A stretch of 64,000 bases of DNA from Pilimelia anulata (GCF_014647895.1 NZ_BMQB01000004.1:124001-188000), one strand, 5' to 3'. Shown: positions 1-9,086, counted from the first letter of the stretch. A program made the numbers and translations. The notes: a model not told the origin generated them from the sequence alone.

Positions 1-95
1 TCCGCGCCCCGGCGGTCACCTTCGACGCCGCCTGGGCGAAGTTCCGCACAATGGAGTTCAGGCTGTTCAACCCGTACGACGTGCCCAACACCTGA
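1..95 (+). CDS. C-terminal end of an unidentified protein (partial)
   Basis: An open frame enters from the left edge and stops with TGA at 93-95. The last residues read FRLFNPYDVPNT. About 30 residues are visible, too few to assign a family. The gene converges on the glycosyltransferase stop at 118, with only 22 bases between the two stops. Confidence 0.55.
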   Translation, partial: RAPAVTFDAAWAKFRTMEFRLFNPYDVPNT

Positions 96-117
96 GCTCG
101 CGGGCGGCCCCGGGGCG

Positions 118-1371
118 TCAGGCGACCGGGGTCGGGATGCGGCGGGTGCCGGCGGCGGCCAGCAGCAGGCCGTGGAAGCGGTCGAACAGGTCGTCCCGGC
201 TGAAGTGCCGCTCGCCCACCCGCCCCGCCGCCGCGCCCGCGACGCGCAGCCGCTCCGGGTCCCGCAGCAGGTCGGCCAGGGCCGCCGCCGCCGCGCCCGG
301 GTCGCCCGGCGGCAGCCGCAGGCCGGCGCCGTTGGCGACCAGCAGGTCGGTCAGCCAGCCGCCGTACGTCAGCGCCACCGGCCGGCGCGCGGCCAGCGAG
401 TCGAAGACCTTGTTCGGCGCGCTGCCCTGCAACGACGGCAGGTCGGCCAGGGTGGAGACGGTGACCGTGCTGGCGCCGAACCAGGCGGCCGCCTCGGCCT
501 TGCTCATCGCGCCGCGCAGGAACACCGTGCGGTCCAGCAGCCCGGCGGCGGCGGCCAGGGCGCGGACCCGGCCGAGCCGGTTGCCCGTACCGACGATCGC
601 CACCCGGGCCGCCGGCAGGGCCGGCGCGAGCGCCGCCGCGATCCGGATCAGGTACTCGACGTCGTTGGCCAGGCCGACGGTGCCGGCGTACAGCAGCAGC
701 GGCCGGTCGCCGAGCCACGGCTCGCGGGCGCGCAGCCGGGCGCCGGCGGCGTCGGCGCCGGCGAACACGTCCCGGTCGGTGCCGTTGGGGACCAGGTCGA
801 CGACCGTCGCGGGGAACCGCCGGCGGATGCTGTCGACGATGCCGGGCGTCACGCCGATCACCCGGTCGGCCCGCCGGTACGCCCACCCCTCGAGCGCCCG
901 CCCGGCCCACCGGCCGGCCGGCGACCGCAGCGCGCCGAAGTCGATGGGCAGGTCCGGCCACAGGTCGCGCACCTCGAGGACCAGCGGCGCCCTCCAGCGC
1001 CGGGCCGCGGCGGCGCCGGGTACCGCGATCGTCAGCGGGGTGCTGGTGGCGAAGACGAGGTCGGCCGGGAGGCGGACGGCGCGCGCGCTCGCGGCGGCGG
1101 CGAACGCGGCGAAGGCGCGGATGCGCCGGCGGAAGGCCATCCGGTTGTCGCACGGCACGGGCAGCCAGTGCACCCGCACGCCGGCCTCGTCGGTCACGTA
1201 CGGGCGCCGGCGCGGCGGGCCGTCGTCCGGCGGCGGGCCCGACACGACCGAGACCCGGTGCCCGGCGGCGGCGAGCCGGCGGGCGAACTCGTACGGCCGC
1301 TGGCCGCCGCTCATCGCCGGGGTCCGGAAGTACTGCGTCAGGTAGGTGATGCGCACCGCGTCCCCGGCCAT
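118..1371 (-). CDS. Glycosyltransferase family 4 (WbuB-like)
   Basis: A 417-residue GT-B fold glycosyltransferase, expected to act at the cytoplasmic membrane in surface polysaccharide assembly. The N-terminal Rossmann half opens with ITYLTQYFRTP and SGGQRPYEFARRL, typical of WbuB-like GT4 enzymes. The C-terminal donor half has LLLYAGTVG, VAIVGTG and SAPNKVFDSLA, which replaces the usual PNK-F-E motif of the nucleotide-sugar site. The ATG at 1371 lacks a clear Shine-Dalgarno; a GTG at 1356 with GGGGA upstream is a good alternative. It is divergent from a flippase/polymerase/DUF4012 set, which places it in exopolysaccharide synthesis. The sugar transferred cannot be told. Confidence 0.88.
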   Translation of the reverse strand: MAGDAVRITYLTQYFRTPAMSGGQRPYEFARRLAAAGHRVSVVSGPPPDDGPPRRRPYVTDEAGVRVHWLPVPCDNRMAFRRRIRAFAAFAAAASARAVRLPADLVFATSTPLTIAVPGAAAARRWRAPLVLEVRDLWPDLPIDFGALRSPAGRWAGRALEGWAYRRADRVIGVTPGIVDSIRRRFPATVVDLVPNGTDRDVFAGADAAGARLRAREPWLGDRPLLLYAGTVGLANDVEYLIRIAAALAPALPAARVAIVGTGNRLGRVRALAAAAGLLDRTVFLRGAMSKAEAAAWFGASTVTVSTLADLPSLQGSAPNKVFDSLAARRPVALTYGGWLTDLLVANGAGLRLPPGDPGAAAAALADLLRDPERLRVAGAAAGRVGERHFSRDDLFDRFHGLLLAAAGTRRIPTPVA

Positions 1372-1496
1372 CGGAGGAGTGTCACTGGACGGTCGCCGAA
1401 TACCCGAAACCGTCCTTATTAAACCAGTTATGCCGGTAATGTCGCTTGCGCCGAGCGGTGCCGCCGCCCGGACCGGAAACGGGGGAGACAGCACGC
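1372..1496. promoter_or_regulatory. Divergent promoter region, glycosyltransferase / flippase
   Basis: 125 bases separate two divergent genes. Composition drops here, for example TCCTTATTAAACCAGTTATG around 1414-1433, while the flanks are strongly GC-rich. This is where promoters for both directions should lie, but I could not assign a convincing -35/-10 pair. Confidence 0.35.
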
Positions 1497-2804
1497 GTGA
1501 TGTCCGCGGCCGGAAGGACGGCGTGGTACCTGCTCGCCGGGCACGCGGTCGTCCTCGTCGCCGGCCTCGGCGTCAACATGGCGTCGGCGCACGCCCTCGG
1601 CCCCGGCGGGCGCGGCGAACTGGCCCTGCTGCTGCAACTGTCCTACCTGCTCGGCGTCGTCCTCGTCGCCGGCGTCGACCGGGCCTACCCGGCGGCGCTG
1701 CCCGCCCCGGCGACGTTCGCCGCCGCCCGGCGCGAGGTCGCCGCGCTGGTCGCGCCGGCGGCCGTACCGGTGGGGCTGGGCTGCGCCGCCGTCGCGGCGC
1801 TGCTGGCCGTCCGGGGGGCGGGGGCGCCCGCGCTGTACCCGCTGCTCGTCGGCGGGCTGGCCATCGCCTCGCTCGGGCTGACCACGATCCGGATCAGCGC
1901 CGCGACCGTCGCCGACGGGCGCGGCTACCTGCGGGCGAACGTCGCGGCCCAGGCGCTGCTGCTGGCCGGCGCGGCGCTGCTCGCGCTGACCGCGCGCGGC
2001 GGGCCGGCGGCGTGGCTGGCGGTGTACGCCGCCGCCCCGCTGACCGCGGTCGCCGCCCACCGGTTCGCCGCCCGCCCGCCGGACCCGCGCCGGGTATCCG
2101 GCGCCGCCGCGCCGGCCGGCGCCGGCGATGCGGCCGGTCCCGATCCGGCGGCGGTCGCGCGGCGGCGGCGGATCCGGGCGGCCGGGCGCCGGCTGCTGCC
2201 CGGCGCGCTCGCCTCGTTCGCCACCCTGCGCGCCGACCGGCTGCTCATCCCGCTGCTGGCCGGCCTGCCCGCACTGGGCCTGTACGCCGTCGCCGCCGCC
2301 TTCGCCGAACTCTGCCTGATGCCCGTCCAGAACTACGTCGACGCCCACCTGCCCCGCTGGCACCTCGCCGCGGCGGACGGCGCGCTGCCCGCCGGCGGGC
2401 TGCTGCTGCGCGCCGCCGGCTACGCGGTGGCCGCCGCGCTCGCCGTCACCGCCGTCGGGACGGCGTTCATCCGGCTGGGCCTGCCGGCGGCGTTCGCCGG
2501 GTCCGCGCTGGTGCTGCCGCTGCTCGCCGCCGCGGCGGGCGGCTGGGCGGTCTCCCGGGTCGCCGCCGGCCTGGCGCTGGCCCGCCGCCCGGCCGCGGCG
2601 GTCTCCGTCGCCGACGGCGCGGTGCTGGCCGTCACCGCGGGCGGCCACCTGCTGCTGATCCCCCGGTACGGCCTGTGGGGCGCCGCCGTCGCGGCGCTGG
2701 CCGGCTACCTGCTCGCCGCCGCCGCGATGAGCGCGCTCGCCCTCGGCGGCGGCCGGCGGCCGGCCGGGGCGGGGCGGGAGGCCGCGCGTGCCGGCGCCCG
2801 CTGA
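1497..2804 (+). CDS. Polysaccharide flippase-like membrane protein
   Basis: A 435-residue, strongly hydrophobic protein with about 12 predicted membrane segments, resembling Wzx/MurJ-type (MOP superfamily) lipid-linked oligosaccharide exporters. Typical pieces are the N-terminal NMASAHALGPGGRGELALLL (the G-R-G-E near helix 2 is common in Wzx) and LPGALASFATLRADRLLIPL in the middle. GTG at 1497 is 9 bases after GGGGGAG; the adjacent ATG at 1500 is possible. The next gene starts inside this one (2788), so the two are probably translationally coupled. It likely moves the repeat unit made with the neighbouring glycosyltransferase across the membrane. Family recognised from pattern only. Confidence 0.78.
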   Translation: MMSAAGRTAWYLLAGHAVVLVAGLGVNMASAHALGPGGRGELALLLQLSYLLGVVLVAGVDRAYPAALPAPATFAAARREVAALVAPAAVPVGLGCAAVAALLAVRGAGAPALYPLLVGGLAIASLGLTTIRISAATVADGRGYLRANVAAQALLLAGAALLALTARGGPAAWLAVYAAAPLTAVAAHRFAARPPDPRRVSGAAAPAGAGDAAGPDPAAVARRRRIRAAGRRLLPGALASFATLRADRLLIPLLAGLPALGLYAVAAAFAELCLMPVQNYVDAHLPRWHLAAADGALPAGGLLLRAAGYAVAAALAVTAVGTAFIRLGLPAAFAGSALVLPLLAAAAGGWAVSRVAAGLALARRPAAAVSVADGAVLAVTAGGHLLLIPRYGLWGAAVAALAGYLLAAAAMSALALGGGRRPAGAGREAARAGAR

Positions 2805-4029
2805 CCGCGCCCGGACGGCCTCGCCCGTCCTCGTCGCCGGCCTGTTCGTCGTCGTGCTCGGCGGGCGGTTCGGCCCGGCCGCCGAGCACGCCCGCCCGCT
2901 CGGGCTGGACCCGCGGGCCCTGGCCTGCCTGGCCCTGCTGCTGCTGACCGTCCTGTGGGCGCTGGGCGCCGGCCGGTACCGGGTGCCGCTGCGCCCGCTC
3001 GGCGGCGTGCTGGCGCTGCTCGGCTACCTGCTGCTGGGCGGCCTGTGGGCGCACCCGGCCGCCCGGCTGGACGCCGTCGGCCTCGACCTGGCCATGCTGG
3101 GCGTGCTGGTCGTCGCCGCGGCGCTGATCGTCGCGCCCGACCCGGCCCGCGCGCTGTACTGGTTCCTCCTGCTGAGCCTCGGCGCGGCAGTGGTGTTCGC
3201 GGTCGCCGCCTGGTACAGCGGCCCGGGCCAGCAGGGCCGGTACGCGGCCTTCGGCGGCGGCCCGAACGTCTTCGTCCGGATCCAGTGCCTCGGCGTGATC
3301 AGCGCGATCGCGTTGGCCCTGCGCGACCGCCGCGCGTGGTACCTGACGCCGACGCCGCTGCTGCTGTACTCGGCCTTCCTCTCCGGCTCCCGCGGCGGCC
3401 TGGCCGCGCTGACCGTCGCCGCCGCGGTCGCGCTGGTGGTCGGCTGGCGGCTGCGGCTCGGGCACGCGCTCGGCGTGCTGGCCGCGGGCCTCGGCCTGGC
3501 CGTGCTCGCGTACGTCGCCGGCAACGCCGGGCTGACCCGGCTGTACCGCCGGTACACGCTCGCGGGCCTGCAGGGCGGCGACTTCTCCGTCCGGCCGGAG
3601 CTGCTGCGCCGGGCCTGGCGGGTGCTCGCCGACGACCCGCTGTTCGGCGGCGGGCTGGACGGCTTCCGCGCCCACGCGGGCCGGTACATCGACATGGACT
3701 ACCCGCACAACCTGGCCGCCGAGGTGGGTGCCGACGGCGGCGCCGTCGGCCTGGCGCTCCTCGCCGGGGCCGTCGCCTGGCTGCTGCTGCACGCCGGCGG
3801 GCGGGCGACGTGGGCCACCTGGGACCGCGGCGGCTGCCTGGTCGCCGCCGCGTACCTGGCCGCGGCGAGCATGTTCTCCGGCGGCTACTACGACACCCGG
3901 CAGCTCTGGGTGTACCTGACCTTCCTGGCCGCGCTCGCGGCCAGCGGCGGGCCGGCGCCGGCGGCGCCGCGGCCCGGACAGCCGCCGGTGCCGCGCGCCG
4001 GCGCCGACCGGAGGGAGATCGCCGCGTGA
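2788..4029 (+). CDS. O-antigen ligase / Wzy-type polymerase family protein
   Basis: 413 residues with about 11-12 membrane helices. The large periplasmic-loop region carries the ligase/polymerase signature: FLSGSRGGLAALTVAAAV, then VRPELLRRAWRVLADDPLFG and PHNLAAEVGADGGAVGLALL (the P-H-N...E-x-G-x-x-G pattern of the Wzy_C family). In a Gram-positive actinomycete it would polymerise or transfer exopolysaccharide units outside the membrane. GTG start at 2788 overlaps the flippase by 17 bases; its stop overlaps the GTG of the DUF4012 gene. This is a compact operon. Confidence 0.88.
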   Translation: MPAPADRARTASPVLVAGLFVVVLGGRFGPAAEHARPLGLDPRALACLALLLLTVLWALGAGRYRVPLRPLGGVLALLGYLLLGGLWAHPAARLDAVGLDLAMLGVLVVAAALIVAPDPARALYWFLLLSLGAAVVFAVAAWYSGPGQQGRYAAFGGGPNVFVRIQCLGVISAIALALRDRRAWYLTPTPLLLYSAFLSGSRGGLAALTVAAAVALVVGWRLRLGHALGVLAAGLGLAVLAYVAGNAGLTRLYRRYTLAGLQGGDFSVRPELLRRAWRVLADDPLFGGGLDGFRAHAGRYIDMDYPHNLAAEVGADGGAVGLALLAGAVAWLLLHAGGRATWATWDRGGCLVAAAYLAAASMFSGGYYDTRQLWVYLTFLAALAASGGPAPAAPRPGQPPVPRAGADRREIAA

Positions 4030-5870
4030 CGCTCATCGAGGACCCGGCCGTACCCCGACTGCGCCCGCCCGCCCAGCGCGGCGAGCGCCGCCGCCGCTGG
4101 CGCGCCCGCCGCCGGATCCGCCGCCGGGTCGCCGCGCTGGTCGGCTGCGCCGCGCTGCTGCTGCCCGGCCTGGTCTGGGCGGGCAGCCGCGGCTGGATGG
4201 TCCGGGACCACCTGGTGCTCGCCGCGCAGCTCGTCCGGACGCTGAACGGGCAGGTCCGGGCGGGCGAGGTCCGGGCCGCCGAGCGGACGCTGAGCGAGTT
4301 GCAGGTGCACGCCGACGCGGCCCGGATGTACGCCGACGACCCGCTGTGGCGCGGCGTCGGGCACGTCCCGGTGGCCGGCGACGACGCCCGCGCGGTGTCG
4401 GTGGTGGCCGGCACGGTCGGCGAGCTGGCCGACGTCGGCCTGCCCGCGCTGCTGCGCTCGGTCGGCCGGGTCGACCCGGCCGCGCTGGCGCCGACCCGCG
4501 GCCGGCTGCCGCTGACCCCGCTGGCCGCCGTGGCGGCCGACCTGGCGACCGCGGAGGCGACGTTCGCCGCCGGCGCCGCGCGGATCGCCGGGCTGCGCCG
4601 GGCCGGCCTGGTCGGGCCGGTGCGCGCGGCGGTCGACCGGCTCGGCGCCGAGCTGCGCGCGGCCACCGGCGACCTGGGCACGGCGGCCCGGGCGGCGGCG
4701 CTGCTGCCGCCGATGTTCGGCGCGAGCGGCCGGCGGGAGTACCTGCTGGTGTTCCAGAACCTCGCCGAGGCGCGGGCCACCGGCGGCCTGCCCGGCGCGT
4801 ACGCGGTGGTCGCGGCCGACCACGGCCGGGTCACGGTGGTCGCGCAGGGCAGCGCGTCCTCGCTGCGCCCGTTCCCGCGCCCGGTGCTGCCGCTGGACCC
4901 CGCGCAGGCCGCGCTGTACACCGACCGGCTCGGTACGTTCCCGGCCGACGTGAACCTCACCCCGGACTTCCCGACCGCGGCGACGACGCTGCGCGAGATG
5001 TACCGCCGGCGCAGCGGCCGGCTCGTGGACGGGGTGCTCGCCACCGACCCGGTGGCCCTGTCGTACCTGCTCCGGGTGCACGGCCCGGTCCCGGTGCCGG
5101 GCGGGCCGCCGCTGGCCGGCGACACCGCGGTGCGCACGCTGCTGTCCGGCACGTACCGGCGGATCCGCTCGTCGGTGGCGCAGGACCGGTACTTCGCCGC
5201 GGCGGCCCGGGCGACGTTCGCCGCGCTGACCGGCCGGGCCGACCGGCCGGCGGCGCTGATCCGCGCGCTGGGCCGGGCGGCGGGGGAGCGGCGGCTGCTG
5301 GTCTGGTCGGCCCGGCCGGACGAGCAGCGCCGGCTGGAGCCGACGGTGCTGGGCGGCCGGCTGCCCGCCGACGACGGCGCCCGCCCGACCGTCGGGGTGT
5401 TCCTGAACGACGGCAGCGGCGCGAAGCTGGGCTACTACCTGCGCCAGTCGGCCGCACTGCGGCCGGGCGGCTGCGTGGCCGGGCGGCGGGAGTACGCGCT
5501 GACCGTCCGGCTGTCCTCGACCGCGCCGCGGTCCGGGCTGCCGGTGGCGGTGACCGGGCTGGCGCTGGGCGGCGACCCGTACACGCTGCGGACCAACGTC
5601 ACGGTGCTCGCCCCGGCCGGCGGGGCGCTGGTGGGGATGGCCGAGAACGGGCGGCCAGTGCCGTTCGGCGCGGGCGCCGACCGCGGCCGCCGGGCCGGCA
5701 TCCGGACGGTGGACCTGCGCCCCGGCGCGACCACCGAGCTGACCGCGGTCCTGCGGGCGCCGCGGGCGGCGAGCGCCGCCGCGCACACGCCGCGGCTGTG
5801 GTTGACCCCCCGACTGACGGGCTGGTCCCCATCCACCGATTCGACTGACGGGTGCCGGAACGCGCAGTAG
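4026..5870 (+). CDS. DUF4012 domain-containing membrane-anchored protein
   Basis: 614 residues. A very basic N-terminus (RRRRWRARRRIRRRVAA) precedes one membrane helix near residues 38-60 and a large extracytoplasmic domain. The pattern EYLLVFQNLAEARATGGLPG is the recognisable DUF4012 core, a family usually found beside exopolysaccharide genes in actinobacteria; its biochemical role is unknown to me. GTG at 4026 overlaps the previous stop (GTGA), with GGAGGGAG about 8 bases upstream. As last gene of the flippase-polymerase operon it may anchor or process the polymer, which is inference. Confidence 0.85.
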   Translation: MTLIEDPAVPRLRPPAQRGERRRRWRARRRIRRRVAALVGCAALLLPGLVWAGSRGWMVRDHLVLAAQLVRTLNGQVRAGEVRAAERTLSELQVHADAARMYADDPLWRGVGHVPVAGDDARAVSVVAGTVGELADVGLPALLRSVGRVDPAALAPTRGRLPLTPLAAVAADLATAEATFAAGAARIAGLRRAGLVGPVRAAVDRLGAELRAATGDLGTAARAAALLPPMFGASGRREYLLVFQNLAEARATGGLPGAYAVVAADHGRVTVVAQGSASSLRPFPRPVLPLDPAQAALYTDRLGTFPADVNLTPDFPTAATTLREMYRRRSGRLVDGVLATDPVALSYLLRVHGPVPVPGGPPLAGDTAVRTLLSGTYRRIRSSVAQDRYFAAAARATFAALTGRADRPAALIRALGRAAGERRLLVWSARPDEQRRLEPTVLGGRLPADDGARPTVGVFLNDGSGAKLGYYLRQSAALRPGGCVAGRREYALTVRLSSTAPRSGLPVAVTGLALGGDPYTLRTNVTVLAPAGGALVGMAENGRPVPFGAGADRGRRAGIRTVDLRPGATTELTAVLRAPRAASAAAHTPRLWLTPRLTGWSPSTDSTDGCRNAQ

Positions 5871-5928
5871 CTTCGTCCTAGGGAGGGTTTTTCGCGAAAG
5901 TCCGTCATTTTCGGTCCTGGGGGATATT

Positions 5929-6456
5929 GTGCGTTTGCTGCGAGTGTTGATCCCGCTCCTCGCGATGCTGGCGGTCGCCACGCCCGCCGCGGCCACGCCG
6001 TACCCGCCCGCCCCGCCCACCGCGACCGTGAACATCGGCACCGTGGGCAGCGGCGGCACGGTCCAGTTCACCGCCACCGGCTTCCTCGGCGGCGAGCAGG
6101 TCAGCGTGAGCGTCTCCTACACCGGCGCGACCCTGGGCCTGCGGCTGGTGTCGGCCCGCCGCGACGTCGTGGCGACCGTGACCGCCGACAGCGGCGGCAC
6201 CATCACCCTGCCGCTGACCCTCACCACCCCCGGTACGGCGACGATCACCGCGACCGGCCTCACCTCCGGCGTGACCGTCAGCACCACCGTGACGATCGCC
6301 GACGGCGCCGGCGCCGCCGGCCTGCCGGTCACCGGCGGTACGCCCGGCGGCCTGCTGCGCAACCTGCTGCTCGCCGGCACCGGCGCGGTACTGGTCGGCG
6401 CCTGGCTGGTGGCCTGGATGCTGCGCCGCCGGCGGGCGGGCACCGCGCCGGCCTGA
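5929..6456 (+). CDS. Secreted LPVTG-type sortase substrate, small surface protein
   Basis: 175 residues. A signal peptide (about 1-22, ending ATPAAA) is followed by one Ig-like/beta-sandwich stretch rich in Thr, Val and Gly (residues 30-125). A complete cell-wall sorting signal follows: LPVTG at 132-136, a hydrophobic helix at about 143-164, and the basic tail RRRRAG. Sortase should cut between T and G and attach the protein to peptidoglycan. No sortase gene is in the window. GTG start follows GGGGGAT. It sits alone between the DUF4012 gene and a strong terminator, so it probably has its own promoter in 5871-5928, where a TTTCGCGAAA palindrome occurs at 5890-5899. Confidence 0.82.
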   Translation: MRLLRVLIPLLAMLAVATPAAATPYPPAPPTATVNIGTVGSGGTVQFTATGFLGGEQVSVSVSYTGATLGLRLVSARRDVVATVTADSGGTITLPLTLTTPGTATITATGLTSGVTVSTTVTIADGAGAAGLPVTGGTPGGLLRNLLLAGTGAVLVGAWLVAWMLRRRRAGTAPA

Positions 6457-6470
6457 CGGGCGTCGATGCG

Positions 6471-6502
6471 ACGGCCCGGGCGCCCGCCGCCCGGGCCGTT
6501 TC
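6471..6502 (+). terminator. Intrinsic terminator after the LPVTG gene
   Basis: A perfect 12-bp inverted repeat (ACGGCCCGGGCG at 6471-6482, complement at 6488-6499) with a 5-base loop is followed by TTTCC. It lies 15 bases after the LPVTG stop and separates the surface module from the Ppx/GppA block. Confidence 0.85.
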
Positions 6503-6543
6503 CGTACGCGGGGACGTCACCGTGATGCCCTAAGGTGCTCGGC

Positions 6544-7485
6544 ATGCGACTGGGTGTACTCGATGTCGGCTCCAACACGGTGCACCTGGTGGTGGTCGAC
6601 GCCCACCCCGGCGCCCACCCCTGGCCCGGCTACTCGGAGAAGACCCCGCTGCGCCTGGCCGAGCGGCTGGACGGCGACGGCCGGATCACCGAGGAGGGCG
6701 CCGCGGCGCTGACCGAGGCGGTGGCCCGGGCCCGGCTGAGCGCCGAGGAGCGCGGGGTCGAGGAGCTGCTGGCGTTCGCCACCTCCGCGGTCCGCGAGGC
6801 CGGCAACGGCGCCGACGTGCTGGCCACCGTGCGCGAGCGGTCCGGCGTCGACCTGCGGGTGCTCTCCGGCGCCGACGAGGCCCGGCTGACCTTCCTGGCC
6901 GTCCGGCGCTGGTGCGGCTGGTCCGCCGGGCGGCTGCTCGTCCTGGACATCGGCGGCGGCTCGCTGGAGCTGGCCGCCGGGGTGGACGAGGAGCCGGCCG
7001 AGGCGCTGTCCGTCCCGCTCGGCGCCGGCCGGCTCACCCGGCAGTGGCTCGGCATCGGCCCGGCCTCGACCGCGCCGGCGTCGGCCGAGGCGGTGGCGGG
7101 GCTGCGGGCGTACGTGGACGAGCTGCTCGTCCCGGTCGCCGAGCGGCTCGCCGGCACCGGCTGGGACCGGGCCGTGGTCACCTCGAAGACGTTCCGGACG
7201 CTGGCCCGGCTGGCCGGCACCGCCCCGTCCTCGGCCGGGCTGTGGGCGCCGCGCCAGCTCACCCGGACCGGGCTGCGCCAGGTGCTCGGCTTCGTCCGGC
7301 ACATCGCGCCGCCCGCGCTGGCCCGGATGGAGGGGGTCAGCCCGACCCGGGCGCACCAGGTGCTCGCCGGGGCCGTGGTCGCGGAGTCGGTGCTGCGGGC
7401 GCTGCGGGTGGAGACGGTGGACGTCTGCCCGTGGGCGCTGCGCGAGGGAGTGATCCTGCGCCGGTTGGACCGCGCTCGCCACTGA
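6544..7485 (+). CDS. Ppx/GppA family phosphatase (exopolyphosphatase-like)
   Basis: 313 residues of the ASKHA fold. MRLGVLDVGSNTVHLVVVD is the first phosphate-binding loop, LLAFATSAVREAGNG follows, and VLDIGGGSLELAAG is the second nucleotide/phosphate loop. The family cleaves terminal phosphate from polyphosphate or pppGpp; the short form without the C-terminal HD domain matches Mycobacterium Ppx1. ATG at 6544 is chosen because AAGG lies 8 bases upstream and the motif begins at once. The sugar-phosphate isomerase follows after 64 bases, the same neighbours as in mycobacteria. Confidence 0.9.
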   Translation: MRLGVLDVGSNTVHLVVVDAHPGAHPWPGYSEKTPLRLAERLDGDGRITEEGAAALTEAVARARLSAEERGVEELLAFATSAVREAGNGADVLATVRERSGVDLRVLSGADEARLTFLAVRRWCGWSAGRLLVLDIGGGSLELAAGVDEEPAEALSVPLGAGRLTRQWLGIGPASTAPASAEAVAGLRAYVDELLVPVAERLAGTGWDRAVVTSKTFRTLARLAGTAPSSAGLWAPRQLTRTGLRQVLGFVRHIAPPALARMEGVSPTRAHQVLAGAVVAESVLRALRVETVDVCPWALREGVILRRLDRARH

Positions 7486-7549
7486 CGTTCATCCCGCTTT
7501 GGGATGATTCAGTGGGAGTCGGGCGGCGTGGCGGATATACGCTGGGTCC

Positions 7550-8341
7550 GTGGTTCAGGTACTGCTCTCCAGCAGCTCGGTCTTCCCCGAGCCGACCGCC
7601 GCGGCCTTCGAACTGGCCGCGGCCCTCGGCTACGACGGGGTCGAGGTCATGGTCTGGACCGACCCCGTCAGCCAGGACGCCGGCGCGCTGCGCGGCCTGG
7701 CCGACCACTACGGGGTGCCGGTCGGCTCGGTGCACGCCCCCTGCCTGCTGGTCACCCAGCGGGTGTGGAGCCCCGACCCGTGGCAGCGGCTGCGCCGCGC
7801 CGCCGCGCTCGCCACCGACCTCGACGCCGGCACCGTCGTCGTGCACCCGCCGTTCACCTGGCAGCGCGAGTACGCCCGCGGCTTCGCCGCCGGCCGGGCC
7901 CGGCTCGCCGACGAGTTCGGCCACCTGCGGTTCGCGGTGGAGAACATGTACCCGGTCCGGCTCGGCCGGCGCGAGTTCGTGCCGTACGTACCCGGCTGGA
8001 ACCCGGTCGCCGCCGGCTACGACGCGTACACGCTGGACATCTCGCACTGCGCCGCCGCCCGCACCGACCCGCTGGCGATGGCCGACGACATGGGCGCCGG
8101 GCTGGCGCACGTGCACCTCGGCGACGGTACGGGCGAGGGGCGCGACGAGCACCTCGTCCCCGGCCGCGGCGCCCAGCCCTGCGCCGAGCTGCTCGCCTCG
8201 CTGCCGGCCCGCGGCTTCACCGGCGCGGTCGCGGTCGAGGTGGCCACCCGCGGCGCCCGCAGCCGGGACACCCGCGAGGCCGACCTGGCCGAGGCCCTCG
8301 CCTTCGCCCGCCGCCACCTCCCGGCCGCCCAGCCGGCCTGA
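7550..8341 (+). CDS. Sugar phosphate isomerase/epimerase (TIM barrel)
   Basis: 263 residues of the AP endonuclease 2 / xylose-isomerase-like barrel. Seen are the opening strand [46 protein letters not shown], the metal-site Glu in [10 protein letters not shown], and [19 protein letters not shown] near the C-terminus. The family isomerises or epimerises sugars with divalent metal; the real substrate is unknown. GTG at 7550 has no strong ribosome site. It lies downstream of the Ppx/GppA gene. Confidence 0.85.
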   Translation: MVQVLLSSSSVFPEPTAAAFELAAALGYDGVEVMVWTDPVSQDAGALRGLADHYGVPVGSVHAPCLLVTQRVWSPDPWQRLRRAAALATDLDAGTVVVHPPFTWQREYARGFAAGRARLADEFGHLRFAVENMYPVRLGRREFVPYVPGWNPVAAGYDAYTLDISHCAAARTDPLAMADDMGAGLAHVHLGDGTGEGRDEHLVPGRGAQPCAELLASLPARGFTGAVAVEVATRGARSRDTREADLAEALAFARRHLPAAQPA

Positions 8342-8363
8342 GCCGGTCTCGACGGCCGCTCGC

Positions 8364-8409
8364 CCGGTCCCGCGCCGCCCGGCCGCCCGGCCGGTCCCGC
8401 GCCGCCCGG
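8364..8409. repeat. 19-base direct repeat, two copies
   Basis: CCGGTCCCGCGCCGCCCGG occurs exactly at 8364-8382 and 8391-8409, between the isomerase stop and the convergent CGNR stop. It may be simple slippage in GC-rich sequence; no function is visible. Confidence 0.6.
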
Positions 8410-8457
8410 TCGGTCGCCCTGCGTGGGATTTGATCACTTGGGCGGGTGCGGCGGCGG

Positions 8458-8991
8458 TCAGGCCGGGGCGGTCGCGGCGCGCTTGCGGGCCCGGTGGGCC
8501 GCGACGTGGGCGCGGGTCGCGCACCGCTCCGAGCAGAACCGGCGGCACCGGTTCGAGGACGTGTCCAGGTAGACGTTCGGGCAGCGGTCGTCGGCGCACG
8601 CGCCCAGCCGCGAGCTGCCGTGCTCGCACAGCCACGCCGCCAGTCCCCAGGCCGCGCCGGCCAGCAGCTCCGCGCTCACCGACGCGCCCCGGCTGGCCAC
8701 GTGCATGTGCCAGTCGCTCGCGTCGTGCCCGGAGATGCGCGGGCGGGCGGGGAAGTCGTCCAGCAGGACGTTGACCAGCGCGACGGTCTCGGTGTCCCGC
8801 CCGGCCGCGCCGAGGTGGAACACCTCCCGGAACCGGGGCTGCGCCCGGCGCAGCGCCGCGAGGTCGCGCTCGGTCGCCTCGGTGCGCATCCAGGACAGGT
8901 CGCCGACGAAAACGTCCGCGGCCGTGTCGGGATCGGTCAGCGTCCCGTTGACGAGCTGCACGGCCGTCTGCGCATAAGCGGCGAAGTCCAC
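8458..8991 (-). CDS. CGNR zinc-finger / ABATE domain regulator
   Basis: 177 residues. The N-terminal about 120 residues are the alpha-helical ABATE domain. The C-terminus is a CGNR-type zinc finger: CADDRCPNVYLDTSSNR then RFCSERCATRAHVAAHR, with four cysteines (C-x4-C and C-x3-C spacing) and a basic tail. The canonical C-G-N-R is degenerate (C-P-N-V). Members are thought to bind DNA; targets unknown. It is divergent from proline dehydrogenase with 95 bases between the starts, so it may regulate that gene (inference). Confidence 0.85.
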   Translation of the reverse strand: MDFAAYAQTAVQLVNGTLTDPDTAADVFVGDLSWMRTEATERDLAALRRAQPRFREVFHLGAAGRDTETVALVNVLLDDFPARPRISGHDASDWHMHVASRGASVSAELLAGAAWGLAAWLCEHGSSRLGACADDRCPNVYLDTSSNRCRRFCSERCATRAHVAAHRARKRAATAPA

Positions 8992-9086
8992 GCCATCACA
9001 CTAAACGCGAGCGCGCGTTCCGCCCAGTGCCCGCCCGTACCGGATGCGACTCCCCAGCGGCGCGCGGGCGCGGTAGTCTCTCCGCC

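Noticed and set aside
2955..4025. Very long alternative frames, often Arg/Pro/Ala-rich, opposite or in +1/+2 to real genes throughout the window
   Set aside because: High GC suppresses stop codons; these frames lack motifs, show biased Arg/Pro/Gly content and sit over genes with clear family motifs.
9027..9086. Upstream in-frame start for proline dehydrogenase
   Set aside because: The extra 20 residues are Gly/Arg/Pro-rich and unlike the family; ATG 9087 starts the conserved MLRRLILAAARSG.
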